A stretch of 64,000 nucleotides of DNA from Cordia subcordata (GCA_028554755.1 JAPTOF010000002.1:11643001-11707000); one strand, 5' to 3'; shown: positions 39,984 to 53,120, counted from the stretch's first letter. Notes: generated from the sequence alone by a model not told the origin. Numbers and translations are program-made.

Positions 39984-42744
39984 TTTCTCAAAATGTTTAG
40001 AAGACTACCCCCTTCTAGGAACTCATAGACCAAGAATGAGTGCTGTACATGCGAACAAAATCCGTAAAGCTTCGCAATGTTTCGATGCCTCAATCTTGTC
40101 AGCGCGAGGATTTCGTTTCTAAAGGCTTTTACATCTCCAGGCATGGAGCCTTCCGATGCCTGAATTTGTTTTACGGCAACTACTTGACCGGTTGGCAATT
40201 CAGCTCTATAGACCCTGCCATATCCTCCATTCCAATGCAGAATTTGCTGCTGAAGTTGTCTGTTGCCTTGATGATGTTCTCATATGCCATCTTCCCATCA
40301 AAGCTCCATATATCAAACAGATTTTCTGGTGGATTTCTTGGACCAATTTTCACAGAAGTTGATCGTGACCGTGAAATCAAGAAACGTCCGATAAGAACAA
40401 CCGAAACAACCAGACTTCCAAACACCAAAAGCAATATCAAGATCAGATTCTTTTTGCTTGTACTTTTGGTAGTAGTAGGACTCATCATAGAAGGACAAGG
40501 CTTCAGACCAGTAATATTCCCACACAAACCTTTATTATCTCTTAAGGAATCAAATGGAGCCGTTTGAAACGCTGGAATATTTGGAAGACGACCTTCCAAT
40601 TGATTGTGCGATACATTCACCGATATCAAGCTAAAACATTCGTTAAAGGTTGAGGGGATAGAACCTGAAATGTTATTATGGGAAAGATCCAGGATCTCAA
40701 TGCTTGCTAACTCCCCCAACTGCTGTGGAATCTTTCCATCCAACTTGTTTCGACTTAGATCAAGAGTTTGCAGAGAGTTTAGTTTCCCTATTTGGGATGG
40801 AATGCTTCCGCTAAATGCATTTTGCTCAAGTTCAAGTAGAAAAGTTGAGTGCATTCTCCCACTTGCCCTGGAATTATGCCGAATAAACTGTTTGCGCCTA
40901 AGTTGAGATGCGAAAGCTTAGGTAGCATTCCGATCTCTGATGGTACGTTCCCTGATAGTTTGTTTCCATCTAACTTGAGATGGTATAACAGGGACAAATT
41001 CCACAGACTTCTTGGAATTTCCCCAACTAACTGATTCCAGCTAAGATCGATTCTCTGCAGCTGAAATGCCTTTCCAAGCTCAGAAGGAATTCTTCCAGAG
41101 AGATTATTGTTGGAGATCCTCAACCTAGTCAAGTTTTTGCATTCCCCCCATTTTGGTGACAACTCGCCGTAAAATTTATTATGACTCAAATCAATGTAAT
41201 TCAAGTTCAGGTATATACCAATGTCTTCTGATATGTTTCCAGTTAGTTGGTTCCCATCAAGCCTGATTCTGTATAGACTTGTGCAATTCTTAAAACTTTT
41301 TGGGAGTTTACCGGTTAAGAGGTTATTTTAACCTGTGATCCTGGAAAATCTTCGGCCAATGCTTATATTCTCTGGTATAGAACCGGTAAGATAGTTTTGG
41401 CCAAAATGGAAGTCTGTCAGATGTGTGAGATTGTCGAATCCTGAAGGGATGGTGTCTGTTAGCTCATTCTCCAATATAGCCACACCTGTGAGTTGTTTCA
41501 GATCTCCAATCGAGGATGGGATATGCCCAGAAAGGAAATTTGTGGCAATGGCTAAGAGGTTTAGCTTTGTCAAGTTCCCAAGCGAAGCAGGGATAGGACC
41601 CGCGAGCCTGTTGATTCTCACATTGATATATTCGAGAGACTTTAGGTTTCCAATTTCAGGAGGAATGGATCCTGAAATTTCATTCTGGTAGAGTGAAAAG
41701 AAGGCCAAATTGCTCAAGTTCCCAACCGAACTGGGGATCGAGCCATTAAGCGTGTTGTTTGTGAAATAAATATATTTAAGAGACTTCAGGTTTCCAATTC
41801 CTCGAGGAATGGATCCTGAGATCTCATTGTAAAAGAGGGGAAGAAAGCCAAATTGCTCAAGTTTCCAATACATGAGGGAATCGCACCCTTGATGCTGTTT
41901 TCGACAATTCAAAGAGTGGCTAATGATGCAAGCTTACATATCTCAGCTGGAATTGAACCTGTCAAATTGTTTGTTGATAAGTCGAGAATATAAACAAAGA
42001 TGTAAGCATGCCAATCTCTCCAGGGACAGGACCTGATAGCTGGTTCTCGTGCAGATACAAGCTCTCCAATTTAGTCAAGTTTCCAACAAAACCAAGGATC
42101 ACACCAGTTAAACTATTGTTCCCCAAGTTCAGAAACTCAATAGACCTCAGATTCCCAATTGTTTCAGGAATGGAGCCCTGGATATTGTTTTTCATGCAAG
42201 TCGAGAAACGCAAGGTTAGCCAACAAGCCAATATCAGGTGGGATTGTCCCGGAGAAATTGTTGACAGCCAGATTGAGGTACCCGAGTCTAAACAGGCTTT
42301 TGTTTGAAGAAGGAATGCTTCCATGGAGTGAATTCCGGAGAGGTTAATGCTAAGAAGATGGTCAAAAGACGAGAAATCCAGGCTCTGAAGCGTACCTCTG
42401 ATGCCATGATCAGGGAGGTTAATGTGTGCAACTCTTCCAGCTTTGTTGCAGCCAATTCCAACCCAATTGCCCCAAAGGTTGTCTGTGGCCACCCATGATG
42501 ATGACATGGCTTGGCTCTTGCTCTCCAAGCTAGATTTCCATGTCAAAAGAGCTGCTGATTCCTTTTCTCCTGGAGCAGCAAGATTTGAGATTGCATTGGT
42601 CTGGGATGTTGAGATGCATATGATGACGACCATGTATTGGAGAATGAACTTGTTAGATATTTGGAGATCCATCGAGAGATTGGTTGCTGAAGTCTGAAAA
42701 TATGACTTTTGGAAACTCATTCTCATCTTCTTTTTCCTCATCAT

Positions 42745-42986
42745 CTTATATGTCTTAGACCGTCCATCATTTATCTAAAGTGTGCTTGAACTCTTTTTAT
42801 TTCAGAATCCTCTCATAATCCTCGGCTATTCTCTAAAACAAAGCATAATACTCCCTATTGATGATGATACGTAAGCTCTATTCTAAAAATAGAGAGATTA
42901 TTTAGAAGATTTGATAACATTTGATAGCGATTGAGTAACACATGTCTATTTCTGAATCTATTTTCCCCAATAAAATGCTGTGTTAA
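42745..42986. other. Upstream region of the receptor kinase pseudogene
   Basis: About 240 bp between the putative start and the hAT MITE. It would hold the 5' UTR and core promoter; no motif is convincing. Confidence 0.35.
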
Positions 42987-42994
42987 GTCTAGTG
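42987..42994. repeat. 8-bp target-site duplication of the hAT MITE
   Basis: GTCTAGTG, repeated exactly at 43644-43651. Confidence 0.85.
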
Positions 42995-43643
42995 TGGAGG
43001 TGGCAAACGGGCACCCGCGAGCCAATCCGACCCGTTTAGCGTGGGTTATGAGGTTCTGCGGGTCGGGTTGGGCTGGATTCATGAGGGTGCCTGCATCCCC
43101 CATCCACACCCGCGGCCTCCCGGGTTGATCCGCTTAATTTTTTGCTATTTTAATATTATTTAAAAATAAATAAAACCAAAAAAAATTAAGTAATAATTAA
43201 TAAACACTTGTGACCTATTTGACCCAAAAAATCAAAAAATTAGGCACCTAAAAATAGTTAAAGTTAATGAATTAAATGTCACAAACATAATCGATAACTT
43301 AAAATCTCCATTAAACGCTTAATCACAAACTAACATTGATAAAATAAGACAATAATTACCATAGTCCATAACTACAATCAAAGCCTCAAATATGGCTGCT
43401 AAGGCTGTGAATTATAAAGTGCAATAAGTAGAAAAAAAATTTAAAATTTCTAACTTTAAACTTATATGTATTAAAAAAAAAAAAATAGACACTCACGGGT
43501 CAACCCGCATAATCCGCCCTTAGCGCGGGTCGGGTTGGGTCCACCTGTTTGTCTTGTGGGTTATGAAATACTAAACCTTAACTCTATATTTATGCGAATT
43601 AAACTATTTAACTCGCGGATCCAAACCTATTTTGCCACCTCTA
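42995..43643 (-). mobile_element. hAT-type MITE, copy 2
   Basis: 649 bp, inverted relative to the copy at 33073-33725, with terminal TGGAGGTGGCAAACGGG and CCTATTTTGCCACCTCTA and a perfect 8-bp target-site duplication. The two copies match over their whole length, including the AT-rich centre with AGTTAAAGTTAATGA. The perfect duplication suggests a younger or better preserved insertion. No coding capacity. Confidence 0.85.
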
Positions 43644-43651
43644 GTCTAGTG

Positions 43652-44171
43652 TCAAAGAATGACGGTTAATTAGTTCAGCCCCTTCGTCCATGGTTGTATT
43701 CTAGTCAATGGGTTGAACCCAAAAAAAAAAAAAAGGAGAGAGAGAGAGGCAGAAAGTCTAGTCAATGATTGTATCTTGGCCTCGCATTTGTTTTCTTTAG
43801 CTTATTATTTCTGACATTTTTGTGTGGGGATTTCAACAAGGATTGGGCTGATAGACGCTTGGAGATTCATATTACATAATGGTACTTTCCAACTCTTTGT
43901 AACCATCCACACATAGGGGAAGAAAACTTTGACGTTCGCACACACGGAAGCACACTTATTAAGGGGGTTTTTTATTTCACACTCCTAACTTGTTAGAAAT
44001 TAATTTCAAGTTTATTATGACTTGTGAATACCCTTGCTCAGACTAAAAAAGAGAACTTTGACATTGTTGTTGTACAAATAACACCTTCGTCGCATACCAA
44101 AAAAGAAAGGAAAAAAAACTTGTGTCTTCCATTAAATTGTAAGATTGGTTAAGGTAGAATTTTATTTATTA

Positions 44172-44207
<36 letters not shown>

Positions 44208-46236
44208 GTTGTGGTTACATACTTGTTTGCCAACATCTTGATTTTATAGTCAAAGGAAACTAAATTAATTGGTTTCATGATAATTTTGAAGTTGAATGGG
44301 ACAATAAAAATTGAGAAGTTTTTTTGCCAAGAAATTTAAGGTTTTTATAACAATTTCGGTGTTGAAATCGACAATCCTACTAGAGGACTTTTACGAATAT
44401 TCAAAGCTTGTGGTCTAATGTGGATGAATCCTTTGAGCAACTTCACTATTTCCATTTGACAAAAGCAGTCTATTTATTCACATGTAAGTCATATTCATTT
44501 ACAAAATAAGATTCCCTCTTAATTACTGATGTTGTCTTTAATTGATTAGGAGACAAAATTCTTTTCATTCAACCCCTTATAATTTATTATAAGTGTATGT
44601 TATTCCTATAATTTTGAGATAGACATGGACACCTATTTTAGGGGCATATATACTACACATTTAAATATCATAGAAGGTCTCATATCTATTTTTTAGGGCA
44701 TGTGTGTTTTACATTTTAAGACCACAAAAGGATCTCATGCCTATGTTAAAATTATAGAGAATACCAAACATTTATGACAAACTATAAAGGGTTTAATACA
44801 GTTTGTCCTATAATAAATATTTAATTTCAATCATGAATTCTAGAATTTGAATTTCCTTCCTCATTTTAAACATTTTATGCCATTTCAAAATATTTCATTC
44901 TCATCATTGCCTTTGGCATATTCCTCTGCTGGTTTGGTCAAACAATATGAATGAACCAATATTTCTGTGCTTGTCCAGAATATTCTATTCGTTTTATCCT
45001 GCATTTTTTTTTAAAATACGTTCAGTTAGTTTAGACGGAAAAAATACACATATAATCAAAATATTTAATTCGTGATTCAAATGTTGAGAAATGTCGTCCC
45101 CATTAACTTTTAGGTTGTATTGTTTCATATTTTTCATTCACCCCCCCCCCCCTTGAATTTTTTTTAAAAGACAGTTGGCTATATTCTTCAGAGTTAATTA
45201 TTACTGCTTATTTATATAAATGAAAATCAGGTATATGAAACTCTTTCTTTTGGAATGAGAAACTCTTATTGCCTTCCCAATATCAAAAATAGTTGTCATC
45301 GATTCGAGCATTAGGAGAATACATGGGCGATCTGATATTATTTTCTACTAATATTAATCAAACTGATTAAAATTGTTTTTAATTTTGTAAAATTAAAAAT
45401 ATTCAGTATGGTACACAAACCGATAGTTTTGGTTAATTCGACTATTAGGCAGTTTACAGTTAGTTTTTAAAGTAACATTTTGTTCAATTCTCGAACGGTT
45501 TTTGGATGAATTTTGGGCTAAAAGTTAAACAAAATAATATTATGAGTGCTAATAAATCGTAGTTCGAAATCCCCTAAAACCCGAGCTAAATCACCAGAAT
45601 TGATATTTGAAAAATATAATCATAACTGGATGAACCACTTTAAAAGTCACTAGTTTGTGATCGACTTGGTTTGACCGGAACAATTTTTACGATTTTTTAT
45701 AATTACATTTACCCCTATTAAGCATACAAATACTATCATAGTAACTTTATTTTCATATAGATGCTGTTACTAAATGGGTTATTCCCAAAAAAGTTCCCAT
45801 TTTGTCGTCTTTCCTTTTTCAAATTAGTCTTTGTTTTTTAAAAATGTTTAAACTAATCCTTAATATTTCACAAGCTTAGTCAAATTAGTTCCTATTAGTT
45901 GGGGCAATTCTAGAAAACAAGCACTTAATTGAACCCGAGATTGATATTGTTGCAAGAAGATGATTGTGTTAACTTTAATGTGATAAGTTTTAAGAACACT
46001 AAAAATAATTAGTCAATTAGATGAACCAAAGGGAATAACATGTTATTAGTTGAAAAGCACACGGTGGTAACGTAATAAGTTATAGAATACATAAGGACAA
46101 TCAGCTAACTAAACAAACTACCAAAGAGGGGGAGGGATAAGTACATTTTACCCTATTGAAAAATGAAAATATCTGCTGCTCTATTATTTCCTAAAATAAG
46201 TAGAAAGTATACAAATTCATCGTTGGCACTACTGGC
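43652..46236. other. 2.6 kb without recognisable genes
   Basis: AT-rich DNA with an A run (43721-43733), an (ATT)n run at about 44171-44204 and a 12-C run near 45140-45152. No coding frame with recognisable content. Confidence 0.4.
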
Positions 46237-47034
46237 CCATTTAGTATGATGAAATGGTTTAGAAAGGAATAGCCATTCAAGACAGAAAAGAATTCAATGT
46301 AGAATGGCCATGGAATACTTTTTTTTTTCTTATGTTTGGCTAAAACTATAAAAAAAAAGCTAGAATGGAATGACAATCTTATTTGATATATTTGGTAAAA
46401 TTATTTTTAAAACAAAATTAGAATAGTATAAAAATCAATTTAATTAACCAAAATACACTTATTCTTTAGTTTGGCATAAATTTAGATTTATATATGACAA
46501 TTATTTTTATACAATATTAACATAAACTAAAACATTCTTTGTCTTTTGATCAACGATAAAACATTTCATTATTTGTTCAATCATTTTTTTATTTTTATCA
46601 CTATATTTCAATTTATTTACTTTTCTAATATAATTGAGAGAAAACTTAATCATCGAATAAAACTACACCTATTTTTTGGGTGAAAAAGAGTTAAAAATGA
46701 AAAAAAAACATGTGTATTTTTAATTTTTTAATTTTTTACTTGTTGCTTTTTAATTTTTATTTTTTTCTATTAAATACCGATTGAAGATTTGTAAGTGTAA
46801 ATGGGGAATAATAAATTACTTTTTTGGTTTTATTTTATCTTTTATGATTCCAACTTAAGTTGGAATATTCATTCCTTGGGTTTGGCTAAGAAATGGTTTT
46901 CTTACTTTTTTTTTTAGAAAGGCCATTCTATAGAAATGAGTTTTCTAACTTTAATTAGTTCCACCAAACAAGAGAAAGGGAATGAGAAGCTAGAATAACG
47001 ATTCCATTTCAGACTATTCTTACATACCAAATGT
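46237..47034. mobile_element. Probable TIR/MITE element
   Basis: The left end CCATTTAGTATGATGAAATG, then GAAAGGAATAGCCATTC, resembles the inverted right end (CATTTGGTATGTAAGAATAG, then GAAATGGAATCGTTATTC). The interior has further inverted GGAATG/CATTCC blocks. About 0.8 kb, no transposase. The target duplication is not clear. Confidence 0.45.
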
Positions 47035-47197
47035 ATCATAAGAATAATCGTTAGCAGTTGCTCACTATCACTAACAATCATCGGAAGACATTTTTTTTCT
47101 TCTCTAGTTTTTGTTTACTTTCCAGTAAGTAGAACATTAGCAGATCAGGCATCAAAACTTCTAACCTAGAACATTGTCTATAATCACATCCAAAGGT
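47035..47197. other. 3' flank or 3' UTR of the Alba gene
   Basis: About 160 bp downstream of the stop codon on the minus strand. It probably holds the 3' UTR. Confidence 0.45.
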
Positions 47198-50100
47198 TCA
47201 GGCAGCTGCCTGAACTGGAATGTTTGCCGTGGACTCCCGACCCCGGCCACGCCCTCGACCTCGCCCCCAGGATCGCCCTCGCCCTCGGCCCCTCCCTGTA
47301 AATAATCCAATTCCTCATGGCAGGAGAAGTAACACATTCTAACTGGAACATGGAACGTGGAACAGAAGACTACACTCATCGTGCCGTTAACTTTATGAAT
47401 TAGCACATTTGGTAAATCCATCAACATGAATGAGAAACTTCTTAGAGCAAGTCGACATCATTTCTCTTGCAATTTTTACCAGGCAAGTTATGATATTCAT
47501 AATGCCATGACCGTGGAGATTTCTACTTCTGGAGCACTATAGCATGCCAAAGATAATAGACAAACACTAGCAATTTATGTATGATATGCACGAGTTCTAA
47601 TATTTTTTTTATTATCAATTTCGGATCCTGTTGTACTTGATTTTTAAGTAATACTAGAAGGTTATTTGATAAAATAATCATGATTAACAAACAATAAGAA
47701 ACATTCACAATGTTTATCAACTAAATTTTATTAATAAATCTTAAATGAATAGAGATAGAAACTTGCCTAAAATTCAAAAAAGTTATGTCTCCAAACTAAT
47801 AAATTCTAGACACAAGTCTAACTTGAATCTGGAAATATGTCACACGCTTTTGAAAATCTTTTAACATGCATGTAAAAGTAAAAGTCAGTTGTAACTGTAA
47901 TTTTTTATATATTAATAACATATGTATAGTTCTTATGTAGATATTCGTTTTCACCACTTTGTTTGTCATAATGTCATATACTTTGTATCTGTCTTTAAAT
48001 TAAAATCAGCATTATGTATGTAATATTTGATATCAATATATTTGACTGAATGTATTTTTATTTGCAATTAAAGTCAGTATAATGTATATCGTATCTGATA
48101 TCAATTCAATACATTGTATTATATTAAAAGCATTAATAATATTTAACAAATTATAAAATGAGTTCTTGCACCGAAGTGTCAAGCTCTTATTCGTTTGGAG
48201 AGTTGAAATATCAAGCTCTAGTTCCACTTCTCTGGATTTAGTACATATATAAAATAGAGAGATGGCTCTCAGTGCCATGCTGAGAGATCCTATGTGAGTC
48301 ATGTCTTTGTCAAAGCAGAATAATGAAGAAAATATGGCATGTGAAGAAGAATACCTCGTCCTTGAGTAGAAAGTGGGACTGGCCCAATGAAGTTATTGTA
48401 ACCTCCTGGCTCTTGACGAATAAACCGAGCGCCGTAGCCTCTTCCACGTCCTCGATAACCGCGGCCTCTTCCCCGCCCTCGACCTCCTCCGCCGTACCCT
48501 TTGTTATTGCCCCCTGCAGGCCAACATTGAAAAGTTGATCAATTTACTATACTCTGCATTTGGAGGATTGTTAAAGAGGGATGAGAGACTATCAAAGTGG
48601 AAAAGAAATTAGTAAAAATAGATAAATAAGCAAAAGTGATAGCTTTTGTCAAAGCATCCCAACCGAATTGTAAATCGATGGAAATCATCAAAAGGCCAAG
48701 CGAGAGCTTAAGTTGTAACATCACATAACTGAGCTCCTATACTTCTATTTCTTCTCTATATTCATAAAAGATCATTCGAAAAGTGGAGGTTAAGCTGACT
48801 TAAAGTGTATTCGTTAAGTCTTCTGAATTAATTTATGCTCATGGAAAAATACAACATATGCTGGTCTGGCAAAATGTTTCAAGATTTTGTGTCATTTCTT
48901 TTGCAGGGGCATTTCTGCATTTGAACTTTAGAGTATGTATTTGTTTTAAGGCTTCCTAAATGTCTTCTGTGTAAAATGTATCCATCTCTTTGTTTCTCGG
49001 AATACAAACGTTCATCATCTCTCCCACATTCCTTCTCATACTGAAAGTGGAGTGCTTCTATAATGCAGGCACAAAAGCATAAAGTTTCTCCTTCCTCTAA
49101 TACACAGAGATTTAAGTATCAATGATATTACCTCCTTCATAATCATATTCGATCATTGGCTTTACTTGATCAGCTGGAATTGGTGGTTGATAGCTGCATT
49201 ATACCTTTGGTGTAAGGGCTCGAAAGTCTTAAATCGAAAGGTAACATAGAACTGCAGCATGATGACATAAAATCCTACACAATTGACCTCATAATCCAGG
49301 ACAGGTAAAGAAGAAAGAAAAAGAAAGTGTAAAATAATCAATGCCCCCACCTAATTTCCTAGATGCAGGAAAAGGACCACAGAAAGAGACACAAAAAGGG
49401 AAGGCGATGTTTGGAGAGAAGCAATGCTGTTGACATATTGTAAAATAGCTTGCCTTGCAGCTGAAAATGAGATGTAGCATTAATCTATAGCTGCTCAAAA
49501 TAGGGAAGGAAAAAATGAGAATAAAACACTAATACTATTCTTCTGGAAGACCACTTTTCATTTAAGAAAAATGAAATTCATTCAAATCGGTTAACACATC
49601 ATCAATTCAGAAGTTGGAGACTGACACGGCACACCAATGCAGCTAATCTTTCGACATATTCTCCTTCCACATAGGAACGTGATTCACAGAGGAGTTATAA
49701 CAAAAAATCGAATTCTGTCACCTATAATTGACGAATAGAGGTTCAAACATAAGTTAATAAGTATCCTGCCTACATTTGATATGCATTGAGCTTTTTATTC
49801 TGGCTATAAGTCAAAGCCACAAGTAGTTTCAACTTTTTTGGTTTGTGACTTGTTCATAAAGCAACTCGTTGCAGTAATAAGTCACCTAAGTCCTATTCAG
49901 AGATAGTACTTTAGGGTAGAGAATATATCCTGCAATATGCCAAAGTGATATGCTAGACTCATCAGCAGAATGACTATATTTCTCGCAGTCTTCCGTGTTG
50001 ATTATTAATAAACGAAAGAAGTGACAAATTAAGCCACAGAAGAAGAAAGAAAAGGAAAATAAACAAAAAAGAGACAAAAGAAAAGGTTAGATCAATCTTT

Positions 50101-51805
50101 ACCCAGCCAAGGATGCGTCAAGCTCCTTCTTTGATAGAGTGATCGTCATCACCGACACATGGCGAGTAGTCTCGAGTCTGAATTACAGAAAAGGAATCAC
50201 AAAATGTCAGCCAACAAGGGAACAGAGCAAAAGAATCTGCAGATTTAAGCAAATTGTTCATTGCACATAAAAGATGTGCTGCTTACGGAAGAAGGCCTTC
50301 TTCAAGAGGTTCCCACGTATCTGTTATATCATTAGAACTGATCGATGTATTCTGGTGCAGCCCGACAACCCTTCTCTGATACATGACATGATTACGGTAA
50401 ACCGAAATATTGAACATGTTAATTACGTAACATTAATTAAAAGCATTGAAATAGCGAAGCTCCTAAACAGAAAAGAATCAAGGATGGAAAGAAAGATGCT
50501 CATTACTAGACACCTTAAGTAATTCCGCGACCATCACGGTTTTGTTAATAGCTCTGCCCATGGCCCTGAGAACAATTTCACTTGATGCTTTATCCTACGG
50601 AATTGATACAGGAAAAAGAGAAGTCAGTGAATAAGAAATAAGACATAGAGTGCAATGATAGAATAATCTCATCTGACTGCCCAAGAAATTGTGTAAAACA
50701 AAACTATGAAGCATGACATGGATGACTAGCTGCTTATATTCTCTGGTGGATAATATCAAACTCTATCAACATTTTTAATTGAGACCATCAAAGATTTGAT
50801 AGAGATAGTTGGAAATATAAAGAGAAAAAAATTAAAGAAGGACAAATACGAAGGGATACATGACAGAACAGCTATGGAAAAAGCAAGGAGAACCAACGAA
50901 AGTAAATGCTTCCTTTTATCAAGATTCACTCTCTAGGATGAAGATTATCATCACAGGAACATCCTGTTTCAAGTATTCAAAATTTTCAATACTTTTACTT
51001 TGTTTACTTCTTGTATCAATTAGAAATAAATAAATTTATTTATTTATTATATAATTTTATTTAAATTTGCACTAATTTAAATTTAGAATTAATCAATTTG
51101 TTCAATACATATATTAGTTTATCATGTTTTAAAATTTTATTTTTGTTTAGAAGTTAGATTACTAATTTGATATCAATAATTATTTTACAATATTTATTGA
51201 GGAAAAATCTTTCTGAGTCATTTTAACAAACATGACCACTTATAAACAGCAAACAAATTGCATCAAAACACTTCTTATTTATCCCTTATTTATTATGATC
51301 ATCAAAAGTTACTTATAAGGAGTCAAAGACGTTTAAATAAGCAAAACCATATGGCCTCCCAGCCTGTTTGGCTGAGCTTTTTGACTGCTTATAAGCACTC
51401 AAAATCAGAAGCAACCCCTACCAAGTTTTTATAGAAAGTGCTTATAAACACTCAAAATAAGCATCGCCAAACACCCTCTACATGTGGCATTGCATTGACA
51501 CAAATAAAATACTATGTTGCTGAGCATTACAAAAACCAGATATGATGATTTACAATTATACCAGTTTTCATTACACGTTTTTCGGCAAAATTAGCAAAAC
51601 AACAAACTCCCACATAAATTATCAAGACAAACAATAATAAAATAGTTCTTTTGCTGTCATTTTTTTAATTTTTTTCCTTGACCTGAAGCAGAGTGTTAGC
51701 ATAAGTAATGTAGCTCCTCATTCTTCCTTGAGCTGTTATTCTTATCTCATTCTCATTTATGGGCGTCTCCTCCCGTGGCTTCTCCACCCTCTGGTACCTA
51801 TCCAT
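47198..51805 (-). CDS. Alba-domain RNA/DNA-binding protein with RGG tail
   Basis: Seven coding exons, minus strand: 51683-51805, 50514-50594, 50287-50375, 50103-50177, 49132-49193, 48355-48513 and 47198-47295, together 687 bp (228 residues plus stop), all with GT-AG borders and matching phases. The N-terminus MDRYQRVEKPREETPINE is the plant long-Alba signature. The Alba fold follows with ITAQGRMRSYITYA, AMGRAINKTV, LHQNTSI, ITDTWEPLEEGLLP and ETTRHVSVMTITLSKKEL. The tail is an RGG/GR-rich disordered region split over exons 6 and 7, ending IPVQAAA. Alba proteins bind RNA and R-loops and act in nucleus and cytoplasm; plant members are often annotated as RNase P p25-like. The tail is shorter than the roughly 300-plus residues of the long class. 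Arabidopsis ALBA4-6 are the likely relatives. The frame is intact. Confidence 0.92.
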
Positions 51806-52330
51806 TTAAATCCTCACCACCTGCGGATAAATAGCCCCTATACACACACACACGCGCAACACCCCCAAAAACACAACATGCTTATGTCAATATAAAAAAA
51901 CAACACTACAAGACCATGCAAATTAAACAAGAAAAAAATGGGCAAAAAAAAGAAAGTAATCTTGAAGTATTTTTTCTCTCTCTTTTTTGGGTTTCTGCTG
52001 ATGAGGGGTCTTACCTTACTGTTGTGTTGATTGTTCTGAAGAGTTTGATGTGGAGAAGAAAAGGGTTGGTGCGTGAGAGAGTGTGTGTGAGTGTGTGTAT
52101 GTGTGTGTTTGTCTTTTTTCTTTTCTTTTGTGGGTAAGTTTTGTTAAGTGCATGTAAGAGTTTGAAAGATTCAGAGATGAGAAGAAGTTTGTTAAAAAAG
52201 AAAGAGAGCGAGTGAGAAAGAAGGGGCATGCAAGGTGGCGGTCGTGTTGCCAACGAGACCGCCCTCTAATTCTCATCTCACCTTCTGACTCTCATTCACA
52301 CAACACTAGTGCACACAATGACACAATAAT
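51806..52330 (-). promoter_or_regulatory. Alba gene leader and promoter region
   Basis: Upstream of the ATG at 51803-51805. It contains pyrimidine/purine tracts and a GT/GA microsatellite (about 52074-52110). No TATA box could be assigned with confidence. The start was chosen because the signature MDRYQRVEKP begins there. Confidence 0.4.
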
Positions 52331-52349
52331 AAGTCATCATTATTGACTT

Positions 52350-52463
52350 ATAACAGCCTGTTTGGCTAAGCTTATTTGGAGCTTATAAATTGTAAATAGT
52401 AAAAAAAATATATGAGGGAGTGTTTTTTTTAATAATTTATAAGCTGTGAAATAAGTAGAGACA
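52350..52463. repeat. Short MITE-like repeat, copy 2
   Basis: GCCTGTTTGGCTAAGCTTAT, then TTGGAGCTTATAAATTGTAA..TTTATAAGCTGTGAAATAAG, matching 37742-37865. Copies in a kinase intron and upstream of the Alba gene show a mobile family with CCTGTTTGGC ends. Confidence 0.6.
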
Positions 52464-52800
52464 AACATGCTACTACTATATTGGTACTAGATTACGATTG
52501 TTGTATTGACTTTGGGTCCGATTGAATTGGTTTCTAAAAGAAAATATTTTTTCATAATTTTGAAAAAGTAGTTTTTTGAGAAGTTTTCATTTCTAATTTG
52601 TGAAAATAAAAATGAGTCCTTTTCCCCAAAATTTTTAACTTTTTTTCTTAATCATTACAAGTCTTTATTGCAGAAAGAATCTATTTTTTAAGGGAAAAAA
52701 AGTATTTTTCCTTGGATAAAGTCAATCCAAATGGCTCCTTTCGACGTTTGGTTGATATATATCTGGTTATTGTTAAATATTTTAGTGTTGCTTAACAGTA

Positions 52801-53120
52801 AATTATTTAAACAAAGAAATTTATAGTTGAGCAAATATATTTTTAAGTTCTTCACTCATCTAGGGGTATATTTGCATTTTATTTTACATCAAAGAGGAAA
52901 ATTTGCATCGTTTTTAAAATTAGAGAGGGATTGCACCAGTCTACTTGAATTTTTTTTTTTTTTTTGTTATTGACAAGTCAAGTTACAATATAGACGTTGT
53001 TTTTTACAACTCTCTATTAACTCTAATGGAAAAATTAATTGCAGGAGCTAGTTTACAACTTTTTGATACCATGGTGACTAGTAGTAAGTTTTTGAAACTG
53101 TAAAAGGTTTTATACAAATT
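52801..53120 (+). repeat. Dispersed repeat shared with 7128-7475, copy 2
   Basis: Same start (AATTATTTAAACAAAGAAAT) and block order as 7128-7475, with a T run (52950-52964) inserted. The left arm of the foldback element is missing here. Confidence 0.6.

Larger units (their letters stand above)
36645..42744 (-). pseudogene. LRR receptor-like kinase pseudogene (MIK2-like)
   Basis: Remains of an LRR-XII-type receptor kinase similar to MDIS1-INTERACTING RECEPTOR LIKE KINASE 2, a plasma-membrane receptor. In order on the minus strand: signal peptide (hydrophobic stretch FILQYMVVIICIST near 42640), N-terminal cap with ALLTWKSSL, about 20 LRRs of the plant type (42400-40560), transmembrane segment (LILILLLVFGSLVVSVVLI, near 40420), and kinase with VAVKQI (40175), HRDISSKN (38175), DFGTARLL (38115) and SDVYSFGV (36970). 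Exon 1 ends at 38048 (CCAA|GTACAC), an intron spans 37016-38047, and exon 2 is 36645-37015. Damage: frameshifts near 42345, 42200, 41950, 40830 and 40215, an in-frame stop at 41328-41330, APE changed to APK across the splice, AFAG changed to AFAR, and a 1.68-kb transposon in the kinase exon. Confidence 0.9.

Noticed and set aside
39990..40300. Treating 38306-39983 as an ordinary kinase intron
   Set aside because: It lacks GT-AG borders at the exon edges and has a 10-bp duplication and inverted arms, so it is an insertion.
42200..42345. Reading the long receptor-kinase frame 41962-42744 as one intact protein
   Set aside because: Between about 42200 and 42345 the LRR consensus is in another frame, so two compensating shifts hide a damaged segment.
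47161..47427. 88-codon minus-strand frame with a Gly/Glu-rich stretch
   Set aside because: It is a shadow frame of the RG-rich last exon of the Alba gene; the splice phase requires the other frame.
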